Source of the DNA: Opitutus sp. GAS368
Lineage (GTDB): Bacteria; Verrucomicrobiota; Verrucomicrobiia; Opitutales; Opitutaceae
Direction of reading: 5' to 3'
DNA: 7,116 bases
Assembly (NCBI GenBank): GCA_945861235.1
Contig: CAMATV010000174.1
Location: 1 to 7,116 of the forward strand
Shown: positions 1-5,475 of the stretch, in pieces
Position numbering within the stretch: position 1 is the stretch's first letter
Layout: each line of letters opens with the position of its first letter
Notes under the pieces: generated by a model
What the model was told of the DNA's origin: nothing
The model's database searches: none
Seen by the model: the letters and a program-made list of their open reading frames with translations, nothing else
Translations under genes and position numbers: made by a program

Positions 1-335
1 ATATCGAGACCGTCCCGCTCGCCGACAAGTCGGTCGACCTCGCGATTCTTAGTCAGGCACTGCATCACGCTCAACATCCACAGACCGCGGTCAACGAGGC
101 GCATCGCATTCTTCGCCCCGGCGGTCAGCTCGTCATTCTCGATCTCAACGAACACGCCTTCGAAAAAGCCCGTGAACTCTACGCGGACGTCTGGCTCGGC
201 TTTAAGGAAAGCGCCCTGCATGCCTTTCTAAAAAAGGCCGGCTTCACCAAGGTGGAGGTCACGGCCGTAGCCAAAGAACCCACCGAACCACACTTCGAAA
301 CGCTGCTCGCGAGCGGCCTCAAACCTCTCCGCTAA
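1..335 (+). CDS. SAM-dependent methyltransferase, C-terminal part (ArsR-methyltransferase type)
   Basis: The gene enters from the left edge; reading from base 3 there are 110 codons before TAA at 333-335. The visible part is the second half of a class I (UbiE/Methyltransf_11-like) Rossmann methyltransferase. It shows the acidic/hydrophobic strand DLAILSQALHH (motif II region), then the post-II helix and loop EAHRILRPGG, the strand QLVILDL, and a C-terminal segment with DVWLGF, KKAGFTKVEV and a final LLASGLK. That ending (WLGF, AGF.KVEV, LIASGxK-like) is the pattern I associate with proteins carrying an N-terminal ArsR/SmtB winged helix fused to a methyltransferase, which often sit near methionine/SAM-cycle genes. 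The N-terminus, including the glycine-rich SAM loop and any ArsR domain, lies outside the window, so fusion status is inference. The methyl acceptor cannot be told from this fragment. The methyltransferase fold is secure. Confidence 0.85.
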   Translation, partial: IETVPLADKSVDLAILSQALHHAQHPQTAVNEAHRILRPGGQLVILDLNEHAFEKARELYADVWLGFKESALHAFLKKAGFTKVEVTAVAKEPTEPHFETLLASGLKPLR

Positions 336-409
336 CGAACCTCACCACGCCCAGCAGTCCCGCATTTTGACTTCGCTAAACAGCAACCAAAGCACGAGCG
401 TTCGTTAGC
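331..409. repeat. 10-bp inverted repeat flanking a 59-nt spacer
   Basis: GCTAACGAAC at 331-340 covers the methyltransferase stop codon, and its exact reverse complement GTTCGTTAGC lies at 400-409, inside the 123-bp gap before the 82-aa gene. There is no T-run after the right arm, so this is not a standard intrinsic terminator. A long-loop hairpin, an operator pair or chance are all possible. The rest of the gap shows nothing I can name; a TTGACT at 367-372 lacks a matching -10. Confidence 0.3.
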
Positions 410-458
410 CAGCTCGGACGAACTCAAGACCGAGAAACCGCAACGCCACACCGCCACC

Positions 459-707
459 ATGCCCGACGCAGAACCCCTCTTTCACCAGCTTGGCACCTTC
501 GACCCCGCCGAGGCCACCCGTCTCGTCGCCCTGCTCGAGGAACACCACGTGACCTTCGAAATCGATACCGATCAAACGGCTTTCTCCGGTTCCAACGATT
601 TCTCCGGTCTCCAATTCGGCGTGAATCCCGAGGGCGCCAAGATCCTGATCTTCATCCCCGAGCCCGAGCTCCCCCGCGCGCAGGAACTCCTGGCTCGACT
701 CGCTTGA
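459..707 (+). CDS. Small DUF2007-like (putative signal-transducing) protein, 82 aa
   Basis: The ATG start gives a soluble 82-aa acidic protein with no signal peptide or membrane segment. The layout is: an N-terminal strand with FHQLGTFDPAEA (residues 8-19); a helix LVALLEEHHV (22-31); a strand TFEIDT (32-37); a variable middle; then a hydrophobic strand ILIFIPEPEL followed by a terminal helix RAQELLARL. A beginning with 'eA..l...Le...i.f.i' and an end with a 'V/I-P-E-.-A-.-LL' helix is the layout of DUF2007, a small ferredoxin-like domain of unknown role. The match is by pattern only and is moderately convincing. No clear Shine-Dalgarno precedes the ATG (CCACACCGCCACC). Its TGA overlaps the TTG of the next small frame, suggesting the two are translated together. 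Function unknown. Confidence 0.7.
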   Translation: MPDAEPLFHQLGTFDPAEATRLVALLEEHHVTFEIDTDQTAFSGSNDFSGLQFGVNPEGAKILIFIPEPELPRAQELLARLA

Positions 708-859
708 AGCCCACGCTCGACCGCACTCGGTACCGTCCGCTTCTCCTCGTCTCGGTGGTCAGTGCTTTCGCAATCGGCGCGACATCCGGCGAATATCTCG
801 CGGCGATGAAAATCCTCCGCGAGAGCCTGAAAGAATTGCCGCTCACACCGCTCCTCTGA
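704..859 (+). CDS. Possible small single-pass membrane protein, 51 aa
   Basis: This frame opens at TTG 704-706, overlapping the TGA (705-707) of the 82-aa gene as TTGA, and ends at TGA 857-859. The product begins MKPTLDRTRYRP, with several basic residues. A hydrophobic stretch LLLVSVVSAFAIGATSG (about residues 13-29) follows, long enough to cross the membrane once. The end is an amphipathic tail, YLAAMKILRESLKELPLTPL. Arginines before the hydrophobic segment would favour an N-in orientation. The 4-base overlap is the geometry of translational coupling, and the composition looks like a real small protein rather than noise. Against it: TTG is a weak start, no Shine-Dalgarno sits at a usual distance, and conservation cannot be tested here. 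I do not recognise a family. Confidence 0.5.
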   Translation: MKPTLDRTRYRPLLLVSVVSAFAIGATSGEYLAAMKILRESLKELPLTPLL

Positions 860-885
860 GTAGCCGGGGCCGGGCAGCGGGGGCC

Positions 886-902
886 GGTGGTCCCCGACCA
901 CC
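886..902 (+). terminator. GC-rich hairpin, possible terminator
   Basis: GGTGGTC at 886-892 and GACCACC at 896-902 form a perfect 7-bp stem around a CCC loop, 27 nt after the small membrane frame stops. Only CCTTT follows, so the T-tract is poor. It could end the plus-strand transcript weakly or simply stabilise its 3' end. The rest of 860-938 is G/C-rich and otherwise unremarkable. Confidence 0.35.
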
Positions 903-938
903 CCTTTCGCCCGCATCCGCTGCGCTCACGCTTACTTT

Positions 939-1067
939 AATTTGCGTTCAAGATGAGCTTAACTGGCTTGGAGGTAGGAGCCTGCTTGCAGGCGATTCTA
1001 ACGTCCTGAATCGCCTGCCAGCAGGCTCCTACAAAAGTCCGTCTTTTGCTCATCTTAAACGCAACTT
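939..1067. repeat. Inverted pair of 60-nt REP-like units (BIME-like element)
   Basis: Two 60-nt units face each other: 939-998 on plus and 1067-1008 on minus, separated by 9 nt (TAACGTCCT). Aligned without gaps, each has three parts. The first is a 20-nt outer block (939-958 against 1048-1067, 18/20 complementary, containing AAGATGAGC). The second is a 15-nt middle that does not match between units (about 3/15). The third is a 25-nt inner block (974-998 against 1008-1032, 24/25) reading GTAGGAGCCTGC...GCAGGCGATTC. The inner block is itself a small hairpin (CCTGC/GCAGG), like bacterial REP sequences of the GTAGGAGC type that are mobilised by RAYT transposases. The location between convergent genes is typical of REPs. 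It could fold into a very strong hairpin affecting mRNA ends on both strands. No transposase is nearby. Confidence 0.8.
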
Positions 1068-1071
1068 GGAA

Positions 1072-1737
1072 TTACTTCGCCGCCGCAGGCGCAGCGGGTC
1101 CGGTCGGTGCGACCGCCCCCTTGGCATCGAGCGTCTTCATCGCCGCCTCCCGCACTGCCGTGATCGACGCGTTGTTCTGCGGCACCTCAATCATGGTCGA
1201 AAACCGCGTATCCTTCGCCGTATAGCTCGACGCCACGGCCGACAGTAACGGCAGCGCGGTTTCAATCCGCCCGACCAACCCGTGGACCGCAACGCGCACG
1301 TTCCAAATTTCAGCCTCGCGTGAGCTCTCCATTGCACGGGCCCTGTTCGGGCGCGCCGAAAGCTCCAAATACGTTTCCCGCGAGCTAGGATCGATGCGGG
1401 ACCCAGCCTCCTGACCACAACTCACTTCGATGATGATATCCGGCGGCGCGATCGCCGGCGCCTCGAACATCCCGACGTGCGCCAACGCCGCTCCCACGCA
1501 GGCGGAAATCACGCCGGTATTCACCTGCCCTTGAACCAAAATTGATTTTCTCGCCACGAGCCGAAACGACTGGCCGGCCGGCGGGGCAATCCCCGCAGCG
1601 CAAATCGCGTCCACCGAAACCCGGTGCTTCGGCACTAAAAAATTACCGCAGCCCGCCTGCAGGAAGGCCGCCCACGCGACCGCCGCCCAGACCCATGACC
1701 GCGAGTGAAAATTGCATCCAATAGTATTCATGCCCAT
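1072..1737 (-). CDS. Exported hypothetical protein, probable lipoprotein (DUF4136-like layout)
   Basis: I start this gene at the ATG at 1737; a second ATG lies two codons later at 1731. A TTG at 1776 would add 13 residues but puts a long polar stretch before the signal peptide. From 1737 the product is 221 aa. A signal sequence (residues 1-29) has a hydrophobic core WVWAAVAWAAFLQAG followed by Cys30. LQAGC resembles a lipobox, but with Gln at -3, so lipidation is likely rather than certain. The mature part has a strand-rich region with SFRLVARKS, a segment ISACVGAALAHVGMF, then PDIIIEVSCG, and an Ala/Pro-rich tail. This order (strand, variable, helix, 'DIIIEV' strand) recalls DUF4136 envelope lipoproteins, but the match is weak. 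The stop lies 4 nt from the repeat element. Function unknown. Confidence 0.7.
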   Translation of the reverse strand: MGMNTIGCNFHSRSWVWAAVAWAAFLQAGCGNFLVPKHRVSVDAICAAGIAPPAGQSFRLVARKSILVQGQVNTGVISACVGAALAHVGMFEAPAIAPPDIIIEVSCGQEAGSRIDPSSRETYLELSARPNRARAMESSREAEIWNVRVAVHGLVGRIETALPLLSAVASSYTAKDTRFSTMIEVPQNNASITAVREAAMKTLDAKGAVAPTGPAAPAAAK

Positions 1738-1786
1738 TTCGCTAATTGAAGATAGTCGGCTCCGCTCGATTCGCAACGAGAGACCC

Positions 1787-1802
1787 GTAACAAAAAAGTT
1801 AC
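1787..1802. promoter_or_regulatory. Small palindrome GTAAC-A6-GTTAC in the ptsI/lipoprotein gap
   Basis: GTAAC (1787-1791) and GTTAC (1798-1802) are perfect inverted 5-mers around six A's. On the minus strand, the transcribed direction of both neighbours, it reads GTAAC-TTTTTT-GTTAC, between the ptsI stop and the downstream lipoprotein start. It could be an operator or a weak hairpin ending ptsI. The T-run is in the loop rather than after the stem, so it is not a normal terminator. Confidence 0.25.
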
Positions 1803-1845
1803 CGCTTCAGGGAATTTCCTCTCCGTCATTTGGCCTCGCAACCGG

Positions 1846-3609
1846 TCACTCGACCTTTACCCGCGCGCGATAGAACGCGTCGCAGCGAGCGTAGATTTCC
1901 TTCGGCGATGTCAACGTCAGCGCCTCCGCCGCCAACGCCCGCGCATCCGCCATCGTCATGGCCCGCACCATATACTTCACCGAGGGCAGCCAAGCGGGCG
2001 ACATGCTGAGCGCGTCGACTCCCAGGCCGAGCAGCAACGGCGCAAACACCGGGTCGCCCGCCATCTCACCGCACACACTCACCGTCACCCCGCGCTTGTG
2101 CGCTTCGTCCACAATGTGCTTCAGCGTGCGCACCACCGCCGGATGGGTCGGTTCATACAGATGGGCGATCCGCTCGTTTACCCGGTCGATTGCGAGGAGG
2201 TATTGAATCAGATCATTCGTGCCGACGCTGAAGAAAACACATTCCTTCGCCAAAATATCCGCCGTCATCGCCGCACTCGGAATCTCGATCATGGCGCCGA
2301 CCGGCAGTTTGGCATCGAACGCGATGTCGCGCGATTTCAGCTCGGCCATGCATTCCGTCAGCACCGCATTGGCGCGTACCATTTCTTCACTGCCGCTGAT
2401 CATCGGATACATGATGCGCACGTTGCCGCACGCGCTCGCCCGCAAAATCGCGCGCAGCTGGTCCTTGAAAATTTCCAGATTTTCCAGGCAGAACCGAATC
2501 GCCCGAAAGCCCATGAACGGATTGTTTTCCTTGGGAAACAAATCCGGATTGCCCTCCATCGGTTTATCTCCGCCCAAATCCAGCGTCCGGATCACCACCG
2601 GCTGCGGTGCAATCGCCTGCGCCACCGCCCGGTAGGCGAGAAACTGTTCCTGCTCGGTCGGAATACGGGCCGAATTGAGAAAGAGATACTCCGTGCGATA
2701 GAGCCCCACTCCCTCGGCAGCGAACGCCTTCACTTGGGCGACTTCTTCGACCTTCTCAATGTTGGCCATCAGTGAAACGGCGACGCCATCGAGCGTCACC
2801 GCCAACTCGCGGTTCGCCTCCATTAAGCGCGCTTCGAATGACTTCTTTTTCTCCTGGATTTTTCCGTAACGAAAAAGCGTGGTCTCCGACGGGTTGAGGA
2901 TCACCACGCCGTCGTAACCGTCGACAATTGCCCAATCACCGTTGTGGGCGCGCTTGGTCAGATTGCGCACTCCGACCACCGCCGGCATTTTCATCGAGCG
3001 CGCCACGATCACGGCGTGACTCGTCTTGCTGCCCGAATCCGTCACCAACGCAATGGCCGCACTCCGATCAATGCTCGCCGAATCCGACGGGGAAACGTCA
3101 TTCGCGACCACGATCCGCTTGTCCGCCAGACGGCTCAAAGAGTTCTCTGCCTGACCGAGTAAATTCTGCAACACGCGCTGCGCCACATCGCGGATGTCAC
3201 TCGCCCGCTCGCGCAGGTATTCATCCTCAAACTTGGCGAAAGCCTGGATGTAGCGCTGCGAGACTTGATTGAAACACGTCTCAATATTCTGCCCCGTGCT
3301 CTCGAATACGCGGATGGTCTCACCGATCAGCGCCGGGTCTTCGAGCGCCATCAAATGCGCGTCAAAAATAAGGGCCTCCTGAGCGCCGAGGTTCTTCTCC
3401 ACCTCGCCCTGAATCTTGGCAATCTGCCGCCGAGTCGACACCAACGCCCGATCAAACCGCGACACCTCCTCGAGGCGCCTCTCGGGCTCAACCTGGTAGC
3501 TGGGCACTTCAACGTCACTCTGGATGTAAACAAAGATCTGCCCATACGCGATGCCCTGCGAGGCGGCGATGCCTTGCACGGTAACTTCGATTTTTTCGGG
3601 CTGGGGCAT
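1846..3609 (-). CDS. ptsI: Phosphoenolpyruvate-protein phosphotransferase (PTS enzyme I)
   Basis: A complete 587-aa enzyme I, near the usual 570-590. This cytoplasmic enzyme takes phosphate from PEP onto a histidine and passes it to HPr, the first step of the sugar phosphotransferase system. The N-terminal domain starts GIAASQGIAYG (13-23). The phospho-accepting histidine is His198 in GSKTSHAVIVARS. The C-terminal PEP-binding barrel keeps Arg305 (GLYRTEYLF), Arg341 (RTLDLGGDKP), Glu442 (MIEIPSA), Asn465-Asp466 (SVGTNDLIQY), Arg476 and the catalytic acid Cys513 (VCGEMAG). All the catalytic residues I know are present, so it should be active. The short C-terminus and single domain set argue against the nitrogen-type PtsP, which carries a GAF domain. 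No ptsH or EII is in the window. ispE lies 87 bp upstream on the same strand, with a candidate promoter between. Start ATG at 3609; the preceding bases show no strong Shine-Dalgarno. Confidence 0.97.
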   Translation of the reverse strand: MPQPEKIEVTVQGIAASQGIAYGQIFVYIQSDVEVPSYQVEPERRLEEVSRFDRALVSTRRQIAKIQGEVEKNLGAQEALIFDAHLMALEDPALIGETIRVFESTGQNIETCFNQVSQRYIQAFAKFEDEYLRERASDIRDVAQRVLQNLLGQAENSLSRLADKRIVVANDVSPSDSASIDRSAAIALVTDSGSKTSHAVIVARSMKMPAVVGVRNLTKRAHNGDWAIVDGYDGVVILNPSETTLFRYGKIQEKKKSFEARLMEANRELAVTLDGVAVSLMANIEKVEEVAQVKAFAAEGVGLYRTEYLFLNSARIPTEQEQFLAYRAVAQAIAPQPVVIRTLDLGGDKPMEGNPDLFPKENNPFMGFRAIRFCLENLEIFKDQLRAILRASACGNVRIMYPMISGSEEMVRANAVLTECMAELKSRDIAFDAKLPVGAMIEIPSAAMTADILAKECVFFSVGTNDLIQYLLAIDRVNERIAHLYEPTHPAVVRTLKHIVDEAHKRGVTVSVCGEMAGDPVFAPLLLGLGVDALSMSPAWLPSVKYMVRAMTMADARALAAEALTLTSPKEIYARCDAFYRARVKVE

Positions 3610-3657
3610 TAAGAATTTCGCACTAATCGCAAGCGTGCACGCTGCGGTTGGCTGGCT

Positions 3658-3688
3658 ATGATAACGCGCCCTGCGCTTGACGGGTCAA
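3658..3688 (-). promoter_or_regulatory. Candidate sigma70-type promoter for ptsI, overlapping a palindrome
   Basis: On the minus strand TTGACC (complement of 3683-3688) and TATCAT (complement of 3658-3663) each match 5 of 6 consensus bases, separated by 19 nt, which is longer than ideal. Transcription would start near 3650, about 40 nt before the ptsI ATG. The -35 lies in a near-perfect palindrome, TTGAC-GG-GTCAA (3677-3688), a possible operator. If real, ptsI can be expressed independently of ispE. Confidence 0.35.
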
Positions 3689-3696
3689 CGCGGGAT

Positions 3697-4593
3697 TTAC
3701 GCAATCCGCGTTTCCATGACAAACGCGGTCTCTCCCCACGCCTCATGAATGGCGGCCGTCATCGCGGCAACCGGAGCATCGTCCGCCAACAAGGCAAAGC
3801 ACGCACTCCCGCTGCCACTCATCTGGGCCGCCACCCCAAACCGCGCCCGCAGCAACGCCAGCAAGGTCGGCAACGCGATGAATTTTGCACCGACCACGTC
3901 GGCCATGTTGTTGCTCAAAAGTTCTTCCGCCTTCGCCCCGGGAGTGTTCATCCACGCAGCCAGCCGCGTCTCCGCTTGCGTCGCAGGAAGGTAACTCGTC
4001 GGCGTCGCCGCCATGCGGCCAAAGGCCCACGGAGTCGAAATCCCGAAACCCGGTTTGAAGAGCAACACCCGCCGGCCGTGCAAACGGGCCGCCACCTCAG
4101 TCGCCAATCGTTCCACGCGCTCCCCGCGTCCGCGCATGACCACGGGAGCGCGCGCCAAAAAAAGCGGGCAGTCCGAACCGAGCGTGGCCGCGACTTCCAC
4201 CAATCGTTCTAACGAGAGCAGTCCACCGGCCAGCCCATTCAACGCCCACAACGCCGCCACCGCATCACTGCTCCCCCCGCCCAATCCCGCTCCCATCGGG
4301 ATGCGTTTCTCCAGAAAAAATTTCGCCCCGCCCGTCCATCCCGTCACCGCCACAAAAGCCCGCGCCGCCTTCCACACTAGGTTTGTCTCGTCCACCGGCA
4401 CCGCCGCATCGTCGCACTCCAGTTCGAATCGAGCCGCCCCACCTCCGCCGACCTGGGCCTCCACCCGCAAGGTATCGCCAAACTCCACCGGCGCGACGAC
4501 CGACACCAGATCGTGATATCCGTCCGCCCGCCGCCCCGTGATCGCGAGGAAGAGGTTCACCTTAGCCGGCGCAAAAATCGATAGCGTGCTCAT
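3697..4593 (-). CDS. ispE: 4-diphosphocytidyl-2-C-methyl-D-erythritol kinase
   Basis: IspE phosphorylates CDP-methylerythritol at the 2-hydroxyl with ATP, the fourth step of the MEP isoprenoid pathway. It belongs to the GHMP kinase family. From the ATG at 4593 the protein has 298 aa, close to the usual 280-310. It opens with FAPAKVNLFL (catalytic Lys11) and RRADGYHDL. The ATP-binding loop is PMGAGLGGGSSDA (99-111), followed by GSDCPLFL with catalytic Asp141. The third GHMP motif is MSGSGSACFAL (258-268). The frame stays open upstream to 4632, but those 13 residues (LRRRAPRNDK) are a translated palindromic repeat, and AGAGGG stands just before the 4593 ATG, so I choose 4593. It is divergent from pyrF-ispD-ispF and upstream of ptsI on the same strand. 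Confidence 0.97.
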   Translation of the reverse strand: MSTLSIFAPAKVNLFLAITGRRADGYHDLVSVVAPVEFGDTLRVEAQVGGGGAARFELECDDAAVPVDETNLVWKAARAFVAVTGWTGGAKFFLEKRIPMGAGLGGGSSDAVAALWALNGLAGGLLSLERLVEVAATLGSDCPLFLARAPVVMRGRGERVERLATEVAARLHGRRVLLFKPGFGISTPWAFGRMAATPTSYLPATQAETRLAAWMNTPGAKAEELLSNNMADVVGAKFIALPTLLALLRARFGVAAQMSGSGSACFALLADDAPVAAMTAAIHEAWGETAFVMETRIA

Positions 4594-4595
4594 TG

Positions 4596-4601
4596 CCCTC
4601 T
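4596..4601 (-). promoter_or_regulatory. Ribosome binding site deciding the ispE start
   Basis: AGAGGG on the minus strand (complement of 4596-4601) stands two bases before the ATG at 4593. The spacing is short but workable if GAGG is the pairing core. It favours 4593 over the upstream in-frame codon at 4632. Confidence 0.5.
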
Positions 4602-4636
4602 TGTCATTGCGAGGAGCCCGCCGCCGAAGCAATCCC
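4602..4636. repeat. Palindromic dispersed repeat (TCATTGCGAGGAGC...GAAGCAATCC type)
   Basis: The sequence TGTCATTGCGAGGAGCC continues to CCGAAGCAATCCC. ATTGC at 4606-4610 pairs with GCAAT at 4629-4633, giving a hairpin with a GC-rich interior. I recognise it as a widespread dispersed repeat found in many unrelated bacterial genomes (CATTGCGAGGAGC ... GACGAAGCAATC), here shortened in the middle. It lies in the ispE leader, immediately upstream of the ispE ribosome binding site. Translated on the minus strand it gives LRRRAPRNDK, a known kind of spurious protein extension. Family identity is from memory; the hairpin is directly visible. Confidence 0.7.
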
Positions 4637-4727
4637 TCTGATCAGACCGCCCCGCCCGCCTCCCCGACATCCCCATTTTGGTTTTTGATTACTGTCCAAG
4701 AGTGTTCCTTAGTGGTGTCATCTTCTC

Positions 4728-5426
4728 ATGCCCTGCGACCTGATTCTCGCCCTCGATGTCCCCACGCGCGAAACCGCCGCGCCCCTCCTTCGCCAACTCC
4801 GCGGCTCGGTGCGCTGGGTGAAGATCGGCCTCCAAATGTTCACTGCCTACGGTCCCGACTACGTGCGCGCCGTCGCCGACGAGGGCTTCAACATTTTCCT
4901 CGATCTCAAGCTCCACGACATCCCCCACACCGTCGCCAAAGCTGTCGAGTCGCTCGCTCCGCTCCCGATCGGCATGCTCACGCTGCACACCGCCGGCGGA
5001 CGCGAGATGATGGCCGCCGCCCGCGCCGCGCAGCTGCAAACGAAACCCGACCTCCTCCTCCTCGGCGTTACCGTCCTCACCTCAATGGACGCGGCTGGCC
5101 TCGCCGAGCTCGGCGTCTCCGTCGCTCCCGACGCCCAAGTCTCCCGCCTCGGTGCCCTCGCCGCCTCGGCCGGTCTCCGCGGACTCGTCTGCTCCCCGCT
5201 CGAAGTCCCCCTGCTCCGCGCCCAACTCCCGCCGGACATTGCCCTCGTCACGCCCGGCATCCGCCCCGCGGGTGAATCCGGCGGCGACGATCAAAAACGT
5301 GTCATGACTCCCGCCGAAGCCGCCCGCGCCGGCTCCACCTACATCGTCGTCGGTCGCCCCATCCTCAAAGCCAAAGACCCCGCCGCCGCCGCCCGCGCCA
5401 TTCTCGCCGAGCTCGTCATCTCGTAA
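4728..5426 (+). CDS. pyrF: Orotidine 5'-phosphate decarboxylase
   Basis: PyrF decarboxylates OMP to UMP, the last step of de novo pyrimidine synthesis, in the cytoplasm as a dimer of TIM barrels. The 232-aa protein matches the short bacterial type (about 230-245). Visible landmarks: LALD (Asp10) binding the substrate; VKIGLQMF with Lys32; the catalytic signature FLDLKLHDIPHTV with Asp59, Lys61 and Asp64; HTAGG (87-91); LLGVTVLTSM (111-120); the phosphate-binding TPGIRP (175-180); and VVGRPI (207-212). All key residues are intact. The start ATG has only a weak upstream purine run (AGTGGTG). The gene is divergent from ispE across 134 bp and 49 bp ahead of ispD on the same strand, so it probably leads a pyrF-ispD-ispF-oppA transcript. 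No terminator hairpin was seen in the 5427-5475 gap. Confidence 0.97.
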   Translation: MPCDLILALDVPTRETAAPLLRQLRGSVRWVKIGLQMFTAYGPDYVRAVADEGFNIFLDLKLHDIPHTVAKAVESLAPLPIGMLTLHTAGGREMMAAARAAQLQTKPDLLLLGVTVLTSMDAAGLAELGVSVAPDAQVSRLGALAASAGLRGLVCSPLEVPLLRAQLPPDIALVTPGIRPAGESGGDDQKRVMTPAEAARAGSTYIVVGRPILKAKDPAAAARAILAELVIS

Positions 5427-5475
5427 TCGCCCGGCCCCTCCACCCCCCAGTTTTCAACGCTCCACCCCACGCACG

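Noticed and set aside
367..395. TTGACT as a -35 for the 82-aa gene
   Set aside because: The sequence 16-18 nt downstream (around AAGCAC) is unlike a -10 box.
974..1032. The strong 25-bp hairpin as an intrinsic terminator
   Set aside because: There is no T-tract directly after the stem on either strand, so the structure fits a REP element better. It may still affect mRNA ends.
939..1067. The nested inverted repeats as a CRISPR-like or transposon remnant
   Set aside because: There are only two units, they are inverted rather than direct, no regular spacer series is present, and no target-site duplication or transposase coding sequence is visible.
1749..1776. TTGCGA/TATCTT (16-nt spacing, minus strand) as a promoter for the exported protein
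   Set aside because: Each box matches only 4 of 6, and the implied transcription start is about 5 nt before the chosen ATG, so the support is too weak.
2098..2775. Long plus-strand open frame (225 codons) opposite ptsI
   Set aside because: It is rich in R and H with no domain-like pattern, and it lies fully inside the unmistakable enzyme I gene on the other strand.
4538..5275. Plus-strand open frame (245 codons) spanning the ispE start and pyrF
   Set aside because: Its product is mostly R, P, H and A, a frame shadow of pyrF, and it crosses the dispersed repeat and the divergent intergenic region.
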